DNA from: Heliocidaris tuberculata
Taxonomy: Eukaryota; Echinodermata; Echinoidea; Camarodonta; Echinometridae
DNA: 64,000 nucleotides
NCBI GenBank assembly: GCA_025618425.1
Contig: CM046846.1
Coordinates: 25,616,227-25,680,226, forward strand
Reading direction: 5' to 3'
Position numbers and translations under genes: made by a program. The notes beneath the pieces are model-generated. The model did not search any database and was not told where the DNA came from. It saw only the letters and a program-made list of their open reading frames with translations. How positions within the stretch are numbered: position 1 is the stretch's first letter; each line of letters starts with the position of its first letter. Of this stretch, positions 59,142 to 64,000 are shown one piece after another.

Positions 59142-60360
59142 GTTACAACTACTGGAAAATATAGGACGGCTTGGCGACAGAAATTAAAAACAATTGATGG
59201 ACTCTCCTTAAGATTAGCTTCTGACAACCCAAGTGTGTTTATGAGATACTGCTCCGTTTTGAAGCAGTGTTGATTCTCTTCTACCAAGGGGTTGGTTCAA
59301 CTACCGTAGGGCGGAAAATGTGAGGTTTACCAGTCTGTGGTTTTCAACGTTACCCCCTAGCGTAATGATCACACAGATCGAGGATCATACATTACTGATT
59401 TCCCGCGACTTCCATGACAGTTCGGATTCCTGCTTCAAGAAAACAGGGGTAACAACGCGACATCCACGAGGTCTATCAGAGAGAGACGGTGAGCGAGAGA
59501 GACAGATCGATTAGTCTCGCGTGAGAGTGTGTCAGCATTATGTGCCAATCAGAAACAATTAGCACTGCAATAACCAGTCCTCGATCGGCAAATGGGAGGG
59601 GTTACGTGTAGGTAAACATTAGGGGGAGCCAGCGCCCACTTCCTCATTTGGACAAAACTCAATCCGCAGAGGACGCTGGATGGCCAGTCTGTTGTGCTGT
59701 AACGGCCTGTTTCCCCTTCCGCCCCCTCTCCCCTCAAACCCTCTTCCCCTCAAACCCTCTACCCCATATCTCCAACTCCAGTTCCCAGAAGTTTTTATAT
59801 AGCCGATAAAAGAAAGAAAAACTGACATTCTTCCATTTTTATCAACCTTCTCTTGTCATAATCCTTCATGTTCAGATAGGTCATAGTTGAAGTAGTTTAA
59901 ATTTGGCATTACCCATTGCAGTTTGAATCCCTTAACCCATTGTCTATTGGAACCTAGTGGTCCTTATATCAAGTCTATGGGAGCGAGAGAATTCAGTAGT
60001 CAAAGGGTTAATATATCTGACTTTCACTTACTATTTTTTGACAGATAAGGACTTTCACTAGAGAGAAACTATACAAATGATAGTTTAAAAACTTGTCCCT
60101 CCATCCAGAAAAAAGAATAAAACTTCCCCTGTCCTATCCTGACACCTTCGCCGCTTAATCATGCCCATTGTACACGTGACAGACCGAATTGTCTTTGGCC
60201 GGCGCCCCCTATTTTGCGTGACGCAACTAATCAGAAAGGGGTTCCCGAATTTCCGGACACCCTTTATTCCCATGGACGCAGTTTTACTGCCAGTGAACAG
60301 CTGGGTCGACACGGTTTGTTTTCGACGCTAGCCAATTAGCAAAGTCAGAATGAAGACTTA
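59142..60360 (-). promoter_or_regulatory. Upstream region of the astacin gene
   Basis: It should hold the promoter and any 5' leader of the minus-strand astacin. Composition rises in GC around 60120-60330 (GGCCGGCGCCCC, with several CG dinucleotides), which could be a promoter or a first exon of something else. No TATA placement could be fixed. Confidence 0.25.
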
Positions 60361-61785
60361 TAACTGAAATAATTATTTCAACGATTTCCGAAACGCCCAT
60401 TGTTTGAGATTTTTTGGAGCGTTGACAAAGATTGAGCATTGATAAATACTTCAAGTTGTATTGCGATACAGTGTGCTCTTACCGTCTAAGTGTTGTTATA
60501 ACTTGAAATATCTTTTCACAATTTAGCTATTTGTACGCATTTCTAGACAACTGAACAGCTGAATGATTTCTTTCCTATGTTTTGGCAAAATATTTTGTAA
60601 TTGTTAGATTAGTCTCAGTTCATCAAGCCTACAGTTCCGGAAGATCAACATCATTAACCGCATAAACCGAAACATGATTCAACAGAATGCCCTTTGACTT
60701 TCAGTGGTACTAAAGCTGATTTTTGTTTGTTTTGCGTTTTTTTTTTTATGGGGGGGGGGGGCATCTCAATTCACTGAACGTTCTACGCCATATTTCTAGG
60801 ATGCCAAAGGTTCACTTGACGAACAGTTTTGGAGGCGAAAGGTCCTCGAACGCGAATTTTATTTTAAATTTAAATGAGAAGCATCGTCTATAGAGTCCTG
60901 AAAAAAAAGTTATCAGAATCACGAATGTCAGCTGAATCCTTGCCATACTCATGACTGAGGAAGGTGACAGTATTTTCATGAGTTTGAATGACTATCTCAA
61001 GAAACAATCAATAGAAAACCTTGTCCTCGTTGAAAAGGTCATGTTATTCATTTGAAATCCAAATGGAATACAGTGGAACAAAACACACACCTAGCCCACG
61101 GAATTAAGCAGGGATCACAAGTATTGTGGACATTTTGGCTCGATAGTAATTTCAAAGATATCTTGGATAATTGATGAGTAAGCTGGGGACAGGAATCTGT
61201 TTCTTTAATGGTTTGCTTTCACTCAAAGTAAATTGATATCAAGGATGACACTATCTCATTCTTCTTCTTCTTCTTCCTTTTCTTCTTCTTCTTCTTCTGT
61301 TTTTCTTCCTGGTCTCCTCCACCTTCTCGTCATATCCTTGTTATAATTCTCCTTATTCTTCATTTTCTTTTTCTTCTCCTCCCCCTTCCCCCTCCTCTTC
61401 TGCTACTTCTTCTCCTCCTCCTTCTTCCTCTTTTATAAAATAGAAATACCAGAGAGAAAATTGATTATGGGGACACTTTATCCTAATCCCCCTTGTCTAT
61501 CATACTTCGCCTGTGCTGCATTTACACCGAACCTAAAAGAAAGACATGATATCATTTTATGTAACCGTTATGAAACCGCTCGAATTGACACATGTTTCCG
61601 AGAAAGGATCCTCTCTAGGTAATTGTGACTGAGCTCCAGAATTAAAATTGATACAGCAATGGAACCAGAATGACCAAAGGGGATCCTGGGAGATTGACTT
61701 CCAAAAAACCTCAACATTGCGATGATTATAGTGATGCGGTTTTAAGCATCTATCAAAAAAAAAAAAAAAAAAAAAAAATCATCCA
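60361..61785. other. Intergenic DNA with a TTC-rich tract
   Basis: AT-rich DNA with an imperfect CTT/TCC pyrimidine tract at 61259-61436 and an A run at 61755-61778. No gene was recognised. Confidence 0.55.
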
Positions 61786-62105
61786 GGGGGTGTTTCATAA
61801 AGCTGTTCGTAAAGTTACGCATGACTTTACGAATGACTTCAATATGACAAGCCAAATGAGATGCTCAGTCATTTTAACTGCATCAACTAAAGTTCAACTG
61901 TGCAGAATGTAGATTAACATTCTTATTATAACAAACATTTTTAATGCAAAGTATATATTTTTTGCCATAATTCAATTGAGGTTATTGGAAATACAGTCAC
62001 ACTTTGTTAAAACATCAGGAAATACTTTGGGCATCCTATCTGGCACTTCATATTCAAGTCGTTCGTAAAGTCATGCATAACTTTACGAACAGCTTTATGA
62101 CCCCC
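61786..62105. mobile_element. MITE with GGGGG-capped inverted ends
   Basis: Left end GGGGGTGTTTCATAAAGCTG, then TTCGTAAAGTTACGCATGAC. The right end is the inverted match (ATGCATAACTTTACGAACAG, CTTTATGA, C run). It is about 320 bp. The 80-codon open frame over the left arm is a by-product. Confidence 0.75.
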
Positions 62106-62385
62106 CCCCCCCCCCCCAAACCACTATGAATTTAGATAATCTTGATTTCTTTACAAAGAGCAGTAAGTAAGACAGTAATCATGAATTCCCTAGTCTCTCG
62201 GATATGACTCAAAACCGCGTGTCCTCTGACACGGTTCCTAACTCATCGTCAACATACATGTACTTGCTTTCTTAGCATTCTGCTGAGAAATATACTTGAG
62301 ACAATCATTCAATTAATCAATCAATCAATCAATCAAATGAGCAACCACACAATATATTAATAGTATAAGCAGCATCAATAGTAGT

Positions 62386-62413
62386 GGTAGTAGTAGTATT
62401 AGTAGTAGTAGTA

Positions 62414-62475
<62 letters not shown>

Positions 62476-62484
62476 CTAGTAGTA

Positions 62485-62541
<57 letters not shown>

Positions 62542-62542
62542 C

Positions 62543-62626
<84 letters not shown>

Positions 62627-62763
62627 TGGTGGTGGTGGTGGTGGTGGTGGTGGTGGTGGTGGTGGTAGTACATAGTAGTTAATAATACAAGTAACATTAA
62701 CTTTAGTAGTAGTGGCAGTAGTCGTAGTCGTAGTCGTAGTATATAGTAGTAGTAGTAGTAGTC

Positions 62764-62830
<67 letters not shown>

Positions 62831-62880
62831 CAGTAGTAGTAGTAGTAGTAGTAATAGTAGTAGCGGCAGCAGTAGTATGT
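62386..62880. repeat. (TAG)n/(TGG)n microsatellite
   Basis: Long TAG repeats with a (GGT)n block near 62620-62668 and variant units (TCG, TAC). Poly-Leu and poly-Ser frames are artefacts. Confidence 0.95.
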
Positions 62881-63443
62881 CTTTATACATCACTAAAACA
62901 ATGTCAAAGAATTTATTAGCACGTTACAAAATATATACAGCTAAAACATCACATCGGATAAAATATACTCGAATACCGCTTCAGTGGATAAAATTACACT
63001 TTGTTCGGTTTCTCAAAACTTCGCAATAGTTGTTTATTACATTCCAATACCCTTTACTTACATTTATGATTATTTTGTTTTAAACCTAAGAAATAAATTA
63101 TGTAGAACAATGTGAATATAGTACAGATCTTCCCTGAGGTAGGAGACAATTACTTGTGGCTATGAGGTATTATGTAACCCTCCAGAAATGACGCATTGCT
63201 GCGATGACAGCTCCATTTTACTAAATTCTTACTTACAATTTCTTTTAATTTCCCATAGCTTAAGGTAAGTTACCTTGTTCTAACGGACCTCACTTTTCGC
63301 CATGGTAATTTGATTCATTATAGTTTCCTTCGAGTCACACAATACTCATTGCAATAGAGCAAGTTAAATTGATAACAAGCGGGCGTTACAAGTGCCTCTG
63401 TAATATAGGTTCGATTTGATTCAAATTCTGAAAAGAATTGTTA
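62881..63443. other. Intergenic DNA, no gene recognised
   Basis: AT-rich unique-looking sequence between a microsatellite and a MITE. Nothing identifiable was found. Confidence 0.5.
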
Positions 63444-64000
63444 TTAAAGGAGAATGAAACCCTGGGGGGGGGGGGGGAAGAATTTTAATGAAAAAAGAGA
63501 ATAGAGAGAAGCAATTAGAAAAAAGTTCCATTAAAATCGGTTAAGAAATGAGAACGTTATGAAAGTTTGAAAAGTCTCAATTTACTTTCTATGGCTATCC
63601 TCAAATTGGCAATGTTGCTTCAAAGTGACAGGTTAAACAGTACAACTCTCCATATGTTTTGTACACAAAATTTCATATTTTCCCCATTATCTCTCAAGGT
63701 GCAGCTTGTCTCCTTCTTAGGTCAAGATATATCATGGGAAAATATATTTGACACAACATATGTTGAGTTCACAAAAAGACAAGCAGCATCTTTAGAGATA
63801 ATAGAGAAAATATGAAATTTTGTGTACAAAACATATGGAGAGTTGTACTACTGCCCTACTTTGAAGCAGCATTGACAATTTGAGGATCACCATAGAAAGT
63901 AATTTGAGACTTTTCAAACTTTCATAACTTTCTCATTTCTTAACCAATTTTGATAGAACTTTTTAAAAATTGCTTCTCTCTATCCTTTCTTTACGTTAAA
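63444..64000. mobile_element. Palindromic MITE family A, copy 2 (cut by window end)
   Basis: It starts with TTAAAGGAGAATGAAACCCT and follows the copy at 45634-46221 through both arms (CTCCATATGTTTTGTACACA and its complement). A longer G run follows the start. The final right end lies just past 64000. Confidence 0.87.

Noticed and set aside
61670..61912. 80-codon open frame as a gene
   Set aside because: It crosses a poly(A) run and the arm of a MITE.

Overview
The window is nuclear DNA from an animal, not a microbe. It has three spliced genes with clean GT-AG introns, is AT-rich, and is crowded with microsatellites, SINEs, LINE fragments and short inverted-repeat transposons. The gene content (a caudal-type ParaHox gene, PDZD8, an astacin with one EGF module), the short PDZD8 introns and the repeat style suggest a marine invertebrate deuterostome, most likely an echinoderm. 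That placement is inference; no species can be named from the sequence alone.

Layout. (1) 462-5764, minus strand: the first seven coding exons of PDZD8, an ER-anchored SMP-domain lipid-transfer/tethering protein. The gene runs off the left edge inside its PDZ domain. (2) 5765-28294: 22.5 kb of intergenic DNA between the divergent PDZD8 and Cdx genes. It holds a 1 kb foldback transposon with a 9-bp target duplication (8071-9077), a Pol III-type SINE with a 7SL-like head inside it, a 97-unit TTC tract, two LINE fragments, hAT and mariner-type non-autonomous elements, nested SINE/MITE insertions, a TAG microsatellite split by a hAT element, and a diverged 100-bp duplication that does not look like a transposon. 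(3) 28295-40050, plus strand: a complete three-exon Cdx (caudal) gene of 400 codons with a YDWM motif and a homeodomain split between positions 44 and 45. Its 9 kb first intron contains a cluster of TTTATR caudal-type motifs and a CArG box. (4) 40051-46709: convergent intergenic DNA with TTC/TAC microsatellites and two palindromic MITEs. (5) 46710-59141, minus strand: a complete five-exon secreted astacin metalloprotease of 360 aa. (6) 59142-64000: its upstream DNA, with pyrimidine, polyA and TAG tracts and two MITEs, one cut by the window end.

The three genes do not form a pathway. PDZD8 acts at organelle contacts, Cdx is a posterior/gut transcription factor, and the astacin is an extracellular protease. 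Their linkage is a matter of genome architecture. Neither of the other ParaHox genes (Gsx, Xlox) is seen.

No clearly new biological system was found. The most unusual items are the 7SL-like SINE inside the foldback element, a perfect 58-bp palindrome enclosing a tRNA T-arm-like sequence between two AT tracts, repeated caudal-type motifs in both Cdx introns, and the diverged duplication upstream of Cdx. All exon boundaries were read by eye from splice consensus, reading frame and family similarity; no alignment was run.
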